From: Lasiosphaeria ovina
Taxonomy: Eukaryota > Ascomycota > Sordariomycetes > Sordariales > Lasiosphaeriaceae
DNA: 64,000 nt
NCBI GenBank assembly: GCA_033439765.1
Contig: JAULSN010000002.1
Span: 2,170,001 to 2,234,000 of the forward strand
Direction: 5' to 3'
This document shows, in pieces, positions 1 through 12,195 of the stretch. Below the pieces are notes generated by a model, which made no database searches, was not told the origin of the DNA, and worked only from the letters and a program-made list of their open reading frames with translations. The translations under genes were made by a program, and so were the position numbers. Each line of letters starts with the position of its first letter. Position 1 is the stretch's first letter.

Positions 1-168
1 CAGTCGCGCCGCAGCGCTCGGAGCGGCGGTGGTGTTGCCGGAGATGCGGGTGCTAGCGCAGCCGCAGAAGCCCACAGCGAGACGTGCAGCATATCCCGCG
101 ACGCCGACATGGCGTGGATGGCCAGGGCCATGGTGCGTACTACTACTTGCTGCTGCTGCTGCCAGTGA
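1..168 (+). other. Possible 3' end of a gene cut by the window edge (uncertain)
   Basis: Frame 1 is open from the first base to a TGA at 166-168. The composition is Ala/Gly/Arg-rich and ends in a run of Cys codons from a TGC microsatellite. The minus strand is open over the same stretch, with an ATG at 110-108 followed by an Ala/Pro-rich reading. It could therefore be the tail of a plus-strand gene, the first exon of a minus-strand gene, or GC-rich noncoding DNA. Nothing recognisable is visible. Confidence 0.15.
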
Positions 169-319
169 TACGTGAGGGAGACGAATGGATGAGACTTTGC
201 TGACGCCGACGATACACAGCGCGAGCTCTACGACGAAGACGAGACCGGCCAGCTGCCTGGTCCTGGCTCGGCACACGGGTAGGCAGGCGGTCAGAGATGG
301 CAGACAAGCAGGAAGGCGG

Positions 320-430
320 GGAAAGAGGGAAAGAGGAAAAGAGGAAAAGAGGAAAAGAGGAAAAGAGGAAAAGAGGAAAAGAGGAAAAGAGGAAAAGAGG
401 GAAAGAGGAAAAGAGGAAAAGAGGAAAAAG
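320..430. repeat. Polypurine minisatellite, unit GAGGAAAA
   Basis: About 13 head-to-tail copies of an 8-base all-purine unit, with a few GGGAAAGA variants at the edges. The plus strand is essentially pure A/G for over 100 bases. The spurious Lys/Glu/Arg-rich ORF through it is a consequence of the repeat. Confidence 0.95.
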
Positions 431-3400
431 GGGCGCTGTCCCATTCTAATAACCCGCATTACATACCAAGACTACCTAGCTACAGTAGCATGCTGTTGTT
501 GTTATTCCACGTTATGAAAGTAGTTCGTCGCGGAACAAGACAGCACGGGCATCGGTGATCAGTCGCCGGAGACAAGCAGCTGCCTCTGCCCCGAGATGTG
601 ACGGAGATGTTGTACTATGTTTTGCTTGGACGCGGGCGCGACGGGATGGCCTTTTCTGTGGATTGTCTTTTTTCATTTTTTTTATTTTTTTTAGTTTTTT
701 TTTCATGTCATGTCCATACGCGCTTTGTGTGTTGTGTGTGGGTTAGATAGATCCTAAGGCGAACTTGCCTTCTTGCCTTGCGCTGCCTGTGTGGAAATTC
801 TTGTTGTGGGCTGTGATTTATGAAACATTGGTGCAATTAAAGCTGTGAGTTTACATTTGCTATTACTGTGGAATGTTGTAGGTGTTGAATAGGAAGAATG
901 ATGAAAAGGGGTCAGGTGTGGTTGGCCCGACAATTAACTATACGTCTTCAGAATAACACAACCGTCCCTGACAAGTTTGTCTTTGTCTTGATGATGTGTA
1001 TATTTATTTTTTCGTCGTATTGAGGAGTGACATTTCACTGTGCAGGATGATCAATATTCTAATTGAGCGTGTGTTATGCTCTATCATTTTGTTCACGCTG
1101 GCACCCCTCGAGATTCCTACAAGACGTGCCTGTGCACTAAGTCGTAAGGGCTAGGACGAAGCAACCAAAATCCTCACGTACATACACGGGCGGATGGATA
1201 GTTTGTTCGAAATGAACAGGCTTCCAAATTCCTCAATCTGGCTAAACAAGAATCCTCGAGAGCTCCGATCCCCCTCTTAATGCCGTATCGCCGTGAACGG
1301 GCGAGGCGTGAATCAGTCATTTTATATCAATTACAATAAAGAAACGTTTTCTATCTGCATGCAAATGATTTGACTTATCCGCCCGCTCAGTGCAAGGGCT
1401 TGTGCTGTCTGAATGGGCCCGGTACAGCCAGCTAAGGGTTGCAGATTCCCGTCTAGATTCCTTAGTGAGGATAGATATAGGTCATAATAAGCATTTGCTA
1501 TTGTCGAGGGTTTGCTGTTTCAGGCAGTCCCGAGCTTGGGTTGGATTGGATTGGGAGGGGGGGAGGGGGGGAGGGGGGGGGGGGGGGTGGTGGTTTAAGG
1601 GGGCGCAGACTCGTGGAAAGGAGGTAAGGTATCGGTCAGCCGTACAGCAAACAACCCTTGGGATCCTCGGGTATCATGGGATCGTGGGATCGTGGCTGAC
1701 CTGGCCAACGTAGCCGGGTAATTTATGAGAATTTACATCTTTATTTCTCCCTCCGCCTCTTTCAATCATGATTGGAATGCATGTGTATTCCAACGGGCAT
1801 GATTTGACAGACACTGGAGGCATGAACAGTTATGATCGCTCTCGCACTCCGTGCGGCTGAAACACCAAACCCCCTTTGACTTGTTCGTTCACAGAGCCAG
1901 ACGGACCAGCGAGGGTTGTGCGGCTCACTCTCAGCCGGCGATTGTTTGGGGGCCTTGGTTACCTTACCTTGAGGGGACGGCTTTGGCCCTTTATGCATAA
2001 AACACTCGAGGGCTCCTTGCCAATAGGAGCCAAGTGATATCGCAGGACCGCAAACGGGGAGCGTGTGTGAGGGTGTGTGGGCTGCCTCTGGGGCCAAGTT
2101 CCCCAGATTTTGAGCAAACACAGCCACGAGGATCATTTAGGTGAATGAATATCAACGCATCGCTCCGCGACCAAGAAAAGCGGCCAGATCTGGGGGTACG
2201 CGAGTGCGGTGCGTATGATGTGGGCTTTTCCCCCACCATCTCCTGTACAACCATCTACCAGCTAGATGGGTCGCTTACACGTCTGTGTATGCATTCGCAG
2301 GCCGGCGGCCAGCCAGGCCAGGTTCATAACGACTCTCATGCTGCAAATACCGAGCCGCGCCAGACAGCAGATCTTCTTCGGCGGGCGGAGCCAAAAGCCC
2401 GTGAGCTGGAATTTGGAAGGGCCAGCCGAAGCAGCTGTGCAATCTGTCATGTGAATGGGGAAGAGAGAAGACCCCCGAAGACACTCGCTTGTCGTCACGT
2501 CTTTGAAGGGGGGCAGCGAAAGTCCACGGAACAAGACGGCATCTGACGTCGAGGAAGCCAAGTGATTTGGCCCGTGATCTACTCGGGACTGTCAAACGCA
2601 CACGGCCTATCTTTAGGAGTACAGTACAGTACAAGTACTATGGGGAGGTGCAGAGCTGGGCGGCTAACCCCCAAAGTCGATATCGGAATCCGCGAATCGA
2701 TAGATCTGTGCGTGCGGGCGGCGTTTGCGATCTTGCCGCGTCGAATCCCTGCAACTTGCAACTTGGTTGTGTGTGTCGCCGTGTGGGGGGAGAAGCCGTC
2801 GAGGGTAACACCCAACCTAACCCACTGCTACACAGTACTGTGTAATGGTAAATCTGGACCCAAAAGCATAGGCACCTAGCCAGTGATTCTTCGTTGCTCT
2901 TGTCACGGGCCTCGAGCCGAGCCTCAGATTCCGCATTTCGGTGTGGCTCAGCATTGCGGGAGCGGATGGCGCGCGATGCTAAGGAGTAGCATCGTGGTGA
3001 GGCTCGCATAAAGACAGGCCTGCGCTGGTTTGGGTGATCCGGAGAAGAGACCCTCGGAGGGCAGGGCCGCATGAATACATGGTGCGTAGTAATGGTACAC
3101 GGGATAATGGGTTCGATATATGTGCAGCCCTGGAAAATCGGAATTGCAGATCTTCCTAGATTGTGGCGCATAGTGTAGCAGGAGCACCAAGCTTGTCTAA
3201 ACTCAAGGCTCGTACTGTATGTACGGACACTTGACGGTGGAAATGATGTTTTGTTTATTAGGGGTTATGTAAGTGGTATTGGAGGGACGTGTTTTGAGGG
3301 AACCTAATCACTCACTGGACATGCACCGTCAACAATATACGCTCTGCCGCTAAGCATCCAAGTAAGATCTGCCTCCGCAATGCACCCAACGTGGAATACT

Positions 3401-5383
3401 GCAACCAAGTTCACATATAATAACCAGACCGCACAGAGCCTCTGGCACTTGGGCCGCCCCGAGGCCAGCGAGTCGCGACATGAGATCTGTTTCTCGGACC
3501 AGCACAGGTGGTGGTGTCAAAGACAGACAGAGACAGAAACAGAAACAGGTTGCAGCGCCAAGCTCATGGCAAAATCCACACGGCAGAGAGCAGCATGGCA
3601 TGGCCCAGCCGCTCGTGCTGCCCAAAAGGGAAATATGAAGCTGGAGTTGAACAACTTGGGCCAGCGCAATTGGTCCAGGCAAATGCGCATTTCTGCACGG
3701 CGGTCTGAGCGGACATACGTAATACATATGGCAGACCGTAGACGGCCGCATTTGACTCGCTCGCTTTGCGGTTCGGCAATCGGGGATAGTACCCTCCCAA
3801 ACCCAAGGATGCCAAATATAGGCTCCCAAAAAGTACCCAAGGGCGTCCGGCGGCTGACGGGCAACCGCTCCCCAACGGCCTCGACGCGTCGCGGTCCGTC
3901 GTCCAGTCGTTTCTCCCCCTCAAGGGCAACGGGGCGCCTAATTAGATTGCTCTGCGTCCTGTTTTCCCTGGCGCCCGCCCAAAAGGCCATCCCGCACTTG
4001 CAGGCACTTCGTATGCCGTGGGACCCGGCACCGATCCTGCCGGCGCGGGTCGAGAAGCAAAAAAAGAATTCGAAAGCCGCATGTGCCGGCCGAATTCGTC
4101 ATCATCTCGATCTCGACCTGGGAAAGCTCCACGGTGGGCCAGGTCGGGAAGGTACGTACGGTAGGGAAAGGTAACGTTGTGGAAGGTTTGGACTTCGGGG
4201 AAAGTGGGTATTCGTAACTCCCTCAGACAAGTCCGCCAGGAGTTGTTTCGAAGACATTCTCTTCGCTTACCGGCAACGGGGGATCCCTGCGCCGCAGCGA
4301 ATTAACGAACGACAGCCCCGGGGCACTATACCTGCACCTGTGCGCTACTTCGATAGGGGGGAGCTTGCGCCTTGACAGTGGAAGCGGCCTACCATCAACC
4401 CGCGGGGTTTAGCTCGCTCGCCACAACCTGGAAGTGCCCGGGCATTATTCCGTATTCCGTCGCTGTATTTGCACGGTTGTGTTTTGTTTGCGAAAACACA
4501 AGAAACTTCGGATACAAAACAACCAACCCACAATGGACTTGGCGGATAGCTAAAATGAGAGAGATCAAACATGATTTTCGGCCTCGAGCCAGGCAGCTAT
4601 GAAAGAATTCGAGGGTTCTCGGGAATTGTCAAGGCTTTGAATCTGAGCCACGGTCAAGGTGTAAAACATCATGGATGACAGCTCCTTGGGAACCGCTTAT
4701 ATCCATGGATTTCTGGGGGATCCAAGTGGAAACCTGGGACTAGAGGAATCCTTTTACCGGCGCGAGAGAGACGCGCACTTGGATATCAAGACAGAATCCC
4801 ATCACAGGACCCGCCCGGGCTCCTTCGTTCGCGGTCAATATCTTACGTATGTTTCCTCAGACTCGCGAGTTTGACTTTGAAGCCCCAAACCTACCACCAG
4901 CTGCCCGGTCCAGAATTCTGCCGAGATCGTGCCCAAGCCTCTCTCTCAAAGTTCGGCAGCAGACTCTGGATGTGAGCAATACCCGACAAGGCCCGAAAGA
5001 CTGAGGGGCTGAATGCTTTTGCAAACCTACTGCGTATTTGAACAGTCTGCCGTCAACTTCCTCATGTTGCAGCTGACACATGGTTTTGCCGCATACTTTC
5101 TCGCAAACCACCTCATCCTGCCTTGGAGTCCCTCAAGTATTTTGGGCGACTTCTGTGTGTTGAGTCTTCTTGGGTCGGCCTTGTGGAAGCTCCAGGCTTC
5201 AGGTTCAGGTTCAGGTAGTGAGACCTGACAAACCCAGCGTGGCAGGAGAGACGGGGGTCTGATCCCCAATCCCTGCATAGCCGGCCTAATCCTTAAAAGG
5301 GCAAGCGGGTACACAGGTACCTGCAATCTCAAGCGAAATTGGACCTCTGGCTCCCTGCACCAATCCACAGCTCGCCGGGTGTG
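431..5383. other. Gene-poor spacer, no supported gene
   Basis: Short ORFs occur on both strands and overlap each other (the longest, 264 codons at 3380-4174, is opposed by antisense ORFs of similar length). None shows a recognisable motif, conserved-looking composition or sensible splice structure. A G-rich tract lies at 1553-1590. Apart from that I see nothing definable. Confidence 0.5.
1553..1590 (+). repeat. G-tract with quadruplex potential
   Basis: Runs of 3, 7, 7 and 16 G separated by single A residues, followed by TGGTGG. Four or more G-runs with one-base loops fit the usual sequence rule for an intramolecular G-quadruplex on the plus strand. Confidence 0.85.
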
Positions 5384-6322
5384 TCGTTGTTGAACTCACC
5401 CAGCTGTCGAGCTTTTCGATCTCTCTTCGCTCTCTCCCGTCCTCTTCCTCCTCCCGTCCCTCTCGGCGGAGGCGTGCCAATTCACCGCCTCATGGTCCCT
5501 CACACCACCGGAATTGAGTTTTGTTTCTGTCCCTCGTTTTGTGCCGCTCTTTTTTCACCTGTAATATTCACCACCCTCCTTTCTCTGTATTCAGCCAGTC
5601 GGGCCTTGTGTATCTGCGAGCGGCCTGCACGTTGCGGCAGCACTCGCGTCAGTGCCTCGCAGTAGCCCCGTCGTTCTCTTGTCGAACCTGCATTTCTGTC
5701 CACCATCTGCATTGCACCCGACCACACACACCAACCACCTCCTCACCTCCACTACACCTACCCCAAAATTCCCTCCGCGCCGCATTATCTGTGGCCGTCA
5801 GGAGCGACCCGAGGGCCACGCTGGACCCGTCCTCCTTGGCCCATCTTTCCTCGCCCAGCTGCCGCCTTAGGTTCGTTCGCGCATATATGCTCTGCAGTCC
5901 CGGCCCAGCCACTCGAGACCAAAACAATACGACTTCACCTTGTCGCCGACGCCGCCGCCATCAACGACCCAGAACGTAGCCCGCCCACGCCTCGGGCCCT
6001 CTGCCGACAACATCGACGCCGCAAGAGCCTTTTTTGGTTAGGGACTTTAGAACACGTGCAGTATAACTCCAGCAAGCAACCCATTAGGCCAACGAGGCCG
6101 AGACCACACACCTGCTGTTACCGACAAACAGCCTTTTGGCTTCGCGCCTAGTCGTTTCAATTGCACTTTGGAAGACGATGAGCGATGAAAACGCCCGAGG
6201 ACAACCATGAAGTTGGCGCTATATTGATACCCGAACCCCTGGCGAACTGCATTATGCCCGACACCAACGATCACGGTGCGGCCACCCCGACGTGTCGTGA
6301 CGAACTGGCCGACGAAGACGAG
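5384..6322 (+). promoter_or_regulatory. Pyrimidine-rich promoter and leader of the SH3 membrane-protein gene
   Basis: From about 5384 to 5780 the plus strand is strongly C/T-rich, with many TCTC and CCTCC runs, as is common in filamentous-fungal core promoters. It is followed by a mixed-composition leader to the start codon. In-frame upstream ATGs at 6185 and 6254 could extend the protein N-terminus. I treat this stretch as promoter and 5' UTR because a signal peptide is only well formed from the ATG at 6323. Confidence 0.45.
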
Positions 6323-8340
6323 ATGGCAACTGGTCGACCATCGCCCGGAAGAAGGAGGGGGCGTGCATTCCCGACTACCAGAGGCGTCTTGCTCTCGTTA
6401 CTGTCAGCCTCTCCCACCGCAATGGCTGCGTGCATCTCTCTCAAGGGCTCCAAGACGTGCTCTGCTTTCGAATCATCTTCGGTCTCTACCGACAGCTTCT
6501 TGATCGGGCTTTTGTACGTATTTGTGCCCCCCCCCCCATTGAAGTGCCGCTGTTTTTCTCCGTCTTTGCTTCCGTCGATGACCATGCACCTATTGTCTTG
6601 AGACCTAAATCTAACTGTCGATTGTAGTCCTTTCCTTAGATCTGTTTCCGATACTGCAAGCTTCGACAGCCAGTTGCAGGATTACGTGCAAACGACTTAC
6701 GTCCAAGAGAAGTGAGCTTGCCCCAAACCAACAAGCTCGCGCCTGGTCAACTAACAAGCCAAACAGATACCAGAACCTCATTGGGTGTGGGGGCATCAGT
6801 CTCACAAACACCAGCGACCACTACGCGCGCTTTACAACGACTGTAATATGTAATGCTGTTATCCAGAATTCTATCAAGGATTGCAATCTTTCCCCCGCAG
6901 ATTCTCGGCCAGTCTGCGCGGAGACATGCGTGCGTCAGAGCCAGCCCTTTCCTTTGGTTTCACTGCTGATTTTCCCCTCAGGCCCAATTTGCCGAGAGCG
7001 AAGCATATGTTGCATCTGACAGCTCTCTTTGCTCCAATCCGGGCGATAATGCGCAGACCCAAATCAGGGCCGACTTTACCAATTGTGCCTTGCCCGCAAA
7101 CTCGCTGTCAAGTAACAATTGTATCTCGGGCATTGCGAACGAACGCGAGAATTGCGGATATGCCAACAGCACACTGGGGCTGTGTTCTTACTGCGCTTCC
7201 GGTGGCATCAACTCAACTGATACCTGCTGCTACAGCTCCAATGCCGAGGCTCGATGTGCAAATGTCGCGCTCCCCGATATCACAGCGACATTGACTTTCA
7301 CAACAGGAATTCCAACCTCCACTCCGTCGTCTACCGGGGTTCCAGCTCCCGCATTGGGCAGCGATGGAGAGAGCAAGAAGCTTTCTGGGGGCGCAATCGC
7401 TGGAATCGTCATTGGCGCTATTGCCGGCCTGGCTATCATAATAGCCGTGATTCTTTGCCTTATCTTCCGAAGAAGGAGAAGCCATGGCAGTCAGGACGGA
7501 AGCATTTTCAACCAGCCACAACCCGCTAGGAAAGGGCCGGCCACCGGGCAGGTCGTGGCAGCACCGCTAGCCCCGCAAGGCTACGAAGTCTTGCCCGGGG
7601 GAAGAATAGCACGGATGTCGGCTTTGGAAGGACACTCGGGCGACGTGCCATCCCGCCACGTGGGCCGAGATATGGGCGCCGCTGCTGTTGGCGCCGCTGC
7701 TGGCTATGCGGCAGGTGGCCGGAGACGAGGTGACGATCATTCCTCTTCTGATGGGTTCGGCGATAGCCCTGAATCGGATCGTGGCGCTACGGGGATACTT
7801 CGCCCTCCTCCAACGACGATGAGAAGGAATGGATCCCTTTCCAGCGGTTCGGTCCTGGGCGGCGAAGATCCACAGTCTCCCACTAGCGCTGGGGGAATGT
7901 CATCGCCGCCTGGAATGGCGAGCCAACAGTCGGAGCAGCTCCCATTTTTCAAGGATTATTATTCTCAGGATGACATTCACCCCAGCGACCGGGTTGCCGT
8001 CTTGTGGGCCTACCAACCCCGTGCCGCCGACGAGTTCACGCTCGATCGGGGCGACATGCTCAAGGTAGTGGGCATATGGGACGACGGCTGGGCAACTGGC
8101 ATTTTGGTGGATGAGCGCGCAGAGGAGTGGGAGGCTCGTCGACAGGCTCAACGAGACAGCGGCGTCTCCAACACGTCGGGGCGACTGCGCGACGCATCTC
8201 CGCCAGTGAGCGGGGAGATCAAGGCTTTCCCGCTCGTTTGCGTTTGCCTCCCGGAGCACTGGAGGAAGACCATCGAGGGCGACGGCTCCACCGAGACAGG
8301 ATCAAGCATCCACCAACACACCACTACTACTGGATCTTGA
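6323..8340 (+). CDS. Single-pass membrane protein with Cys-rich ectodomain and cytosolic SH3 domain
   Basis: Exons 6323-6513, 6628-6711, 6767-6929 and 6982-8340 join in phase to 598 aa. Introns have GTACGT, GTGAGC and GTGCGT donors. The N-terminus has basic residues, a hydrophobic VLLSLLSASPTAMA stretch and a likely cleavage before the Cys-rich, Asn-glycosylatable ectodomain (many paired Cys, NTS/NST sequons). A Ser/Thr/Pro stalk follows. The transmembrane helix is near residues 283-308, starting GGAIAGIVIGAIAG and ending in an RRRR stop-transfer. The cytosolic part is Gly/Ser-rich, and an SH3 domain starts near residue 482 (AVLWAYQPRAADEF, then DDGWATGI). The architecture recalls yeast Fus1-like surface proteins, so a role in cell-surface signalling or polarity is an inference. 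The start is uncertain: 6185 and 6254 are in-frame alternatives. Confidence 0.85.
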
Positions 8341-9230
8341 GAGGCGGTTTACGTTTATGACTCGATACTCGATATAACTCTTGAATAATGTCTCGATGAT
8401 GGCCTGTCCTTGTTTGGCTCGGCATTGGTTACGGCGTTTGGTCCCTGCCACGACATGGTTTCCTACGACGTCAAGCCCCACGGGCTCGACGCTTCACCTC
8501 TCGGGAACCCGCCGCCATGTACACATTGCGACATGGCGCATACTGCTTCAGTGTTAATTTCATCCTGTTTCCTTTCATGGATCCCATTCGGGGCCTTCGC
8601 ACATAGATTCTAACGACACCCTTCAATTCGCCATGACGGTCAAAACGACACGGTCCCTTTAATCTGCTTCTGGGCCAATTTCGACACCCCGCAGTTGAAA
8701 GCTTTGGGGATAATCGGAGAGGAGGGCTTTAGAGGCGACGTCTAATTTGGTGACTACGATCGCACCTAACCCTTGTTCGTTTCTTGTTTATTCTATATAC
8801 CCTGTTAGCCGTTCGCGGTGTTTTTAAAAGATGGAGGTGTTTGAACGGGTAATTTCTGCGGAAATATGCCCCGCCACAGTTGGTAGGTCGACGTTAGGTT
8901 ATTGAGGGTGGTGACGTATTTGAGAGGAGGGCACAGTTGAGATACCTCACATATTCGCTAAGGTCAGACAGCAGCCAGTCAGGCTTGTCTTGTCACACAT
9001 AGCATCAAGATATTTTGAGAGCATCTTTCTTATACGGGAAGAGCTCAAGTTTACTTATGTTTGAATAGCCGGGTATCTGAACCGTGTATTAGGCGCATCG
9101 TGTGAGCAATCCTACATAGCTGATGCTCGCGCTTCTCTTTTTCACAGCAAAAGGCAGAAGTGGTGTGTGGGTGGGTATTGCAATCGCCGTGATGGACCCA
9201 GGATCAAGCAGATCTTCACGGCCCACACTA
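8341..9230. other. Intergenic, 3' flank of the SH3 gene up to the element boundary
   Basis: No ORF with recognisable features. It contains the SH3 gene's 3' UTR and spacer. The TA at 9229-9230 abuts the left inverted repeat. Confidence 0.5.
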
Positions 9231-9374
9231 CAGTGCCGGCCATGTTCAGTGTCCAGCTTTAGTTTATATGAAGCCTTCTGAAATGGGGCCGTTTTTGATG
9301 ACCGTGGCTTAGACACAATGTCTACAAATTTTTACTGTGTATCGCTGTCACAATCTCCTCAGCAGACAAAATGG
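9231..9374 (+). repeat. Left terminal inverted repeat
   Basis: Pairs with 16742-16876 in inverted orientation. The outer 77 bases are the best conserved, with five substitutions and one single-base gap by eye. The inner part shares ACTGTGTA, GTCACA and AGCAG blocks. It is preceded by TA. Confidence 0.85.
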
Positions 9375-9485
9375 CCTCGCTTATTTAAGCCAAACGGCCC
9401 CCAACTCAGTCGTGGCCCTCAAGATGCGGTGGCGACGACAGAGTTGCCGCCTCATCTTTTCTTTAATAACATCCCGCAACGAATC

Positions 9486-10646
9486 ATGGCGCACTTTGAT
9501 GAGGCTCTGTACCTCGACGACGATGGTTTCGAACTTGACTACAGTACCCCCAGGCTTTCTGGCGCCTTTTCGTCGGCTGCCGGCAGCCGCGGCGGAAGTC
9601 CCGTTGAGCGCAGCCAGCAGCAACGGAGTCCGCGAGGACTACCACTGCTCCAGTTGAGCGAGTGGGGCCCTTGCATCGACGATGAAGCCAATCCCACGTG
9701 CATTCATTATTCCATTGAGTGGAAGCTGCAGTTGAAGAAAGGAAGATTGTCAACGCTTACCGAAATCACAGAGGAGAACCTTACTCTTGCACCAAGCGCT
9801 TCGACGGATTCAACATTGAGTAGAAGACCATGGAGGACAAGCTCAAGGCCTGGAGCCAACTGTTCCGCGATGGGAAAAAGCTGAGGATCGATATTTCTTT
9901 CATCTACAAGGAGAATAGCCAACCGGCAACTATGAGGACCCGCAGCAGCACCACGAAAAAGCAACTTGCGGCGAGAGACACTCCTTGCCGAACAGGAAGA
10001 AGCCTCTGGTAGGCCCCCTGTCTGGAAAGAGGTATATGAGTTACTGCGATGCACCGGGCCCTTCTGCACTAACAAAGGATTCTATTGCTGGCGCGACCCG
10101 GACACGAAAAAGCATCACAAGTAGGAGAACACTGTCCTGGAGAAGCTTATCGATTTTGCGGAAGAGGGCAATGCATTGAGAACGCATGATGATATGCCGG
10201 AAGATTTCCGCGTGCGGCTCCGCGAACAGGAGTAGCTGCTGTCGGAACGTAAGGCGCAGAAGCGAAAGGCATCTAACGACCTACCGGCTCTCAATATCCG
10301 CCTCTGCTGTCCTGGACACAGTCAGGGCCCAGCAGACTGTCATGTTAGGGCAGATGGGGTCCAGGACGGCCCCTGGCTGCCGGGGCGGCCATCGATTAAT
10401 CTGGTTATTCCGAAGCCGAGGGATAAGGCCTTGATACGTTACTGCCAGTGGCACTGTGATCAAGTCGACAGCCCGACATGGAAAAGAGGCTTTTTGCATG
10501 CCTATCAAGTCACTAAGGAGGCTTGCCTCGATCTGAAGCATATCCATCAGGCTCAGGACGTCGACTTTTACACCGAGAAGGGTGTCAAAATAGGTATTGC
10601 CAAATCATTCGTGGGAGACGTCAATCTTTGGGCCAAAGACGCGTAG
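9486..10646 (+). pseudogene. Decayed gene of unrecognised family, three TAG stops and two frame changes
   Basis: Coding-like reading starts MAHFDEALYLDDDG and continues in that frame to about 9800 (EITEENLTLAPSA). It then jumps frame to RFDGFNIE, a TAG at 9821-9823, and MEDKLKAWSQLFRDGKKLR. It returns to the first frame for VWKEVYELLRCTGPFCTNKG and onward to the terminal TAG at 10644-10646, crossing TAG at 10122-10124 and 10233-10235. Cys residues in the middle section (RCTGPFCTNKGFYCW, RLCCPGH) hint at a metal-binding module. Where a CAG codon would fit (for example after REQE) the stops look like CAG-to-TAG changes, the CpA-to-TpA preference of repeat-induced point mutation. I do not recognise a function. 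It lies just inside the left inverted repeat and may be an accessory gene of the element. Confidence 0.65.
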
Positions 10647-10684
10647 TGCTGTAGAGCTTTGCGGTTTTCTAGTTCTGTAGGAAT

Positions 10685-11644
10685 CTATGGTGTTTCTTTA
10701 GGAGGCTGCTCAACGGAGAGCCCGGCCTTCCGTAAGTGACCTTCCGCACTTGCTTGCCTGCCGCCGACCAGCTCTATGCACGATAACACGTAGGCCCTGA
10801 AGTCCCTCTGAATAACGCCAATATGCTCGTCCCACCTGTTCTTGACACAGTCCTTAAGTTCGGCAAAAAGCTCTTCGATCGGGTTCGTGTCTGGCGAATA
10901 CGGTGCAAGAGGAAGCAGCTTTACACCGGCCGCCTCACACATTCGCATCACTCTCTCCGAGTGGTGAATACTCGCATTGTCCATGACGAGAACGGAGTCG
11001 GGCTCCGGCCATCTGCCGCAGTGATGCAGCAGTTGGTCAATAAAGTCCTCAAAAGTGGCAGCATCTGTTGACCCTGGGAAGACACGTGCCAATTTGATGC
11101 CCCTTTGCGTATAAGCTGCGAGGATTTGGAGTCTGTTCCCTCGTTGGAGGCGTCCTTCACTTTGGAGCCCACCCCATACGGCGAAGCCCATCGCGTTTAT
11201 CGACTCCGGACTCGTCAATGAATACCAGTTGATATGAACGACACTCCTCCAGCTTGAGTCTATAGTGGTAGAAGTCTCGTAGGGAAGGGTTGCGTTGCTT
11301 GGCTACCCGACGGATAGTCTTTCTTGACCATTTCTGGGCCTTTAACGCTCACGTGATGGTCGATTCAGACACAACTACCCCAAACCTATCATGGACAAAT
11401 GCGGCCATGTCTGTTGGACTAGCTCCTCGCAAAGAGCGTCACGTATAGCAGGAGTTATCTTGGGATCGGGACCGACGCGGTTCGGGGGGGCTGTCGTGGC
11501 TCCGAATCGGTCGAGCCTCGATCGGATTCTACGAACGGCGCGCTCGCTGCAGCGGGCGGTTTCAGCTATCTCTCGATTTGGCAACTTACTGAGGATCATA
11601 ATATGAATCTTATTTCGCTGAGACGATGAAAGTCGTGGCGCCAT
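10685..11644 (-). pseudogene. Broken Tc1/mariner transposase (DD34E)
   Basis: From the ATG at 11644-11642 the minus strand reads MAPRLSSSQRNKIHIMILSK, then a helix-turn-helix region (REIAETARCSERAVRRIRSR). Near 11390-11400 the frame shifts into AAFVHDRFGVVVSESTIT, followed by a TGA at 11351-11349. Reading then continues with KTIRRVAKQRNPSLRDFYHY and VFIDESGVDKRDGLRR (first Asp). Near 11160 it shifts again into LQILAAYTQRGIKLARVFPG, VLVMDNASIHHS (second Asp) and YSPDTNPIEELFAELK (Glu). Exactly 34 residues separate the second Asp from the Glu, so this is the DD34E class. Two frameshifts and one internal stop make it inactive. It may be the original transposase of the surrounding element or a separate nested copy; no terminal repeats of its own were found. 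Confidence 0.85.
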
Positions 11645-12195
11645 TATATGTAATGATGGAAAACCGGGTCTGACTGCTGGATTGCGTTGCTCAGGAGCAA
11701 ACATGGACAGGTGGGCCGGTGGCAGACCCAAGAGGGGCATTCTTGTTGCCTGAGGCAGAAACAACGGACTAAAGTTATACCGACAAAGCTCCTGCTAGGA
11801 CGTTGGCTCCTTGCGACAGATTCGACTGCACCACCTCCAACGCGTTTTTGTCAACCTCGGCCGATCCCGCTTGCTGGATAGATTTGTGCCAACGAATGCA
11901 GGGCCAACGTCCCAGAGAGCTAGACACGCCGACATACCTGGGACCGGCGCTTCGCCGACGGACCCTACAGAATGCCTTGCGGCGGGCCTGGCGGCTTGAC
12001 AGGCCATTGATTGGACGCCGCAGGCGTGGCTGCGCACCGCATCGATGCCCGGGACTGCGCGAGTCTGCCCCGCCTTGTGGTCTCGACAGCCCCGATTCTC
12101 GACAGGCGCGCGTCGAAACTTCACCGGCGCAGCCCTCCTCGGTTGACTGCTAATCTCGACAGCTCGTCTTCGCATCGTGCCACACGCTTGCCGCG

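Noticed and set aside
3380..4174. A 264-codon plus-strand ORF
   Set aside because: Overlapped by antisense ORFs of 121-159 codons; no motif, no domain-like composition and no splice context. Chance opening in GC-rich DNA.
9231..9374. Left repeat as one complete MITE
   Set aside because: No second inverted CAGTGCC end occurs nearby on its inner side; the only partner seen is at 16742-16876.
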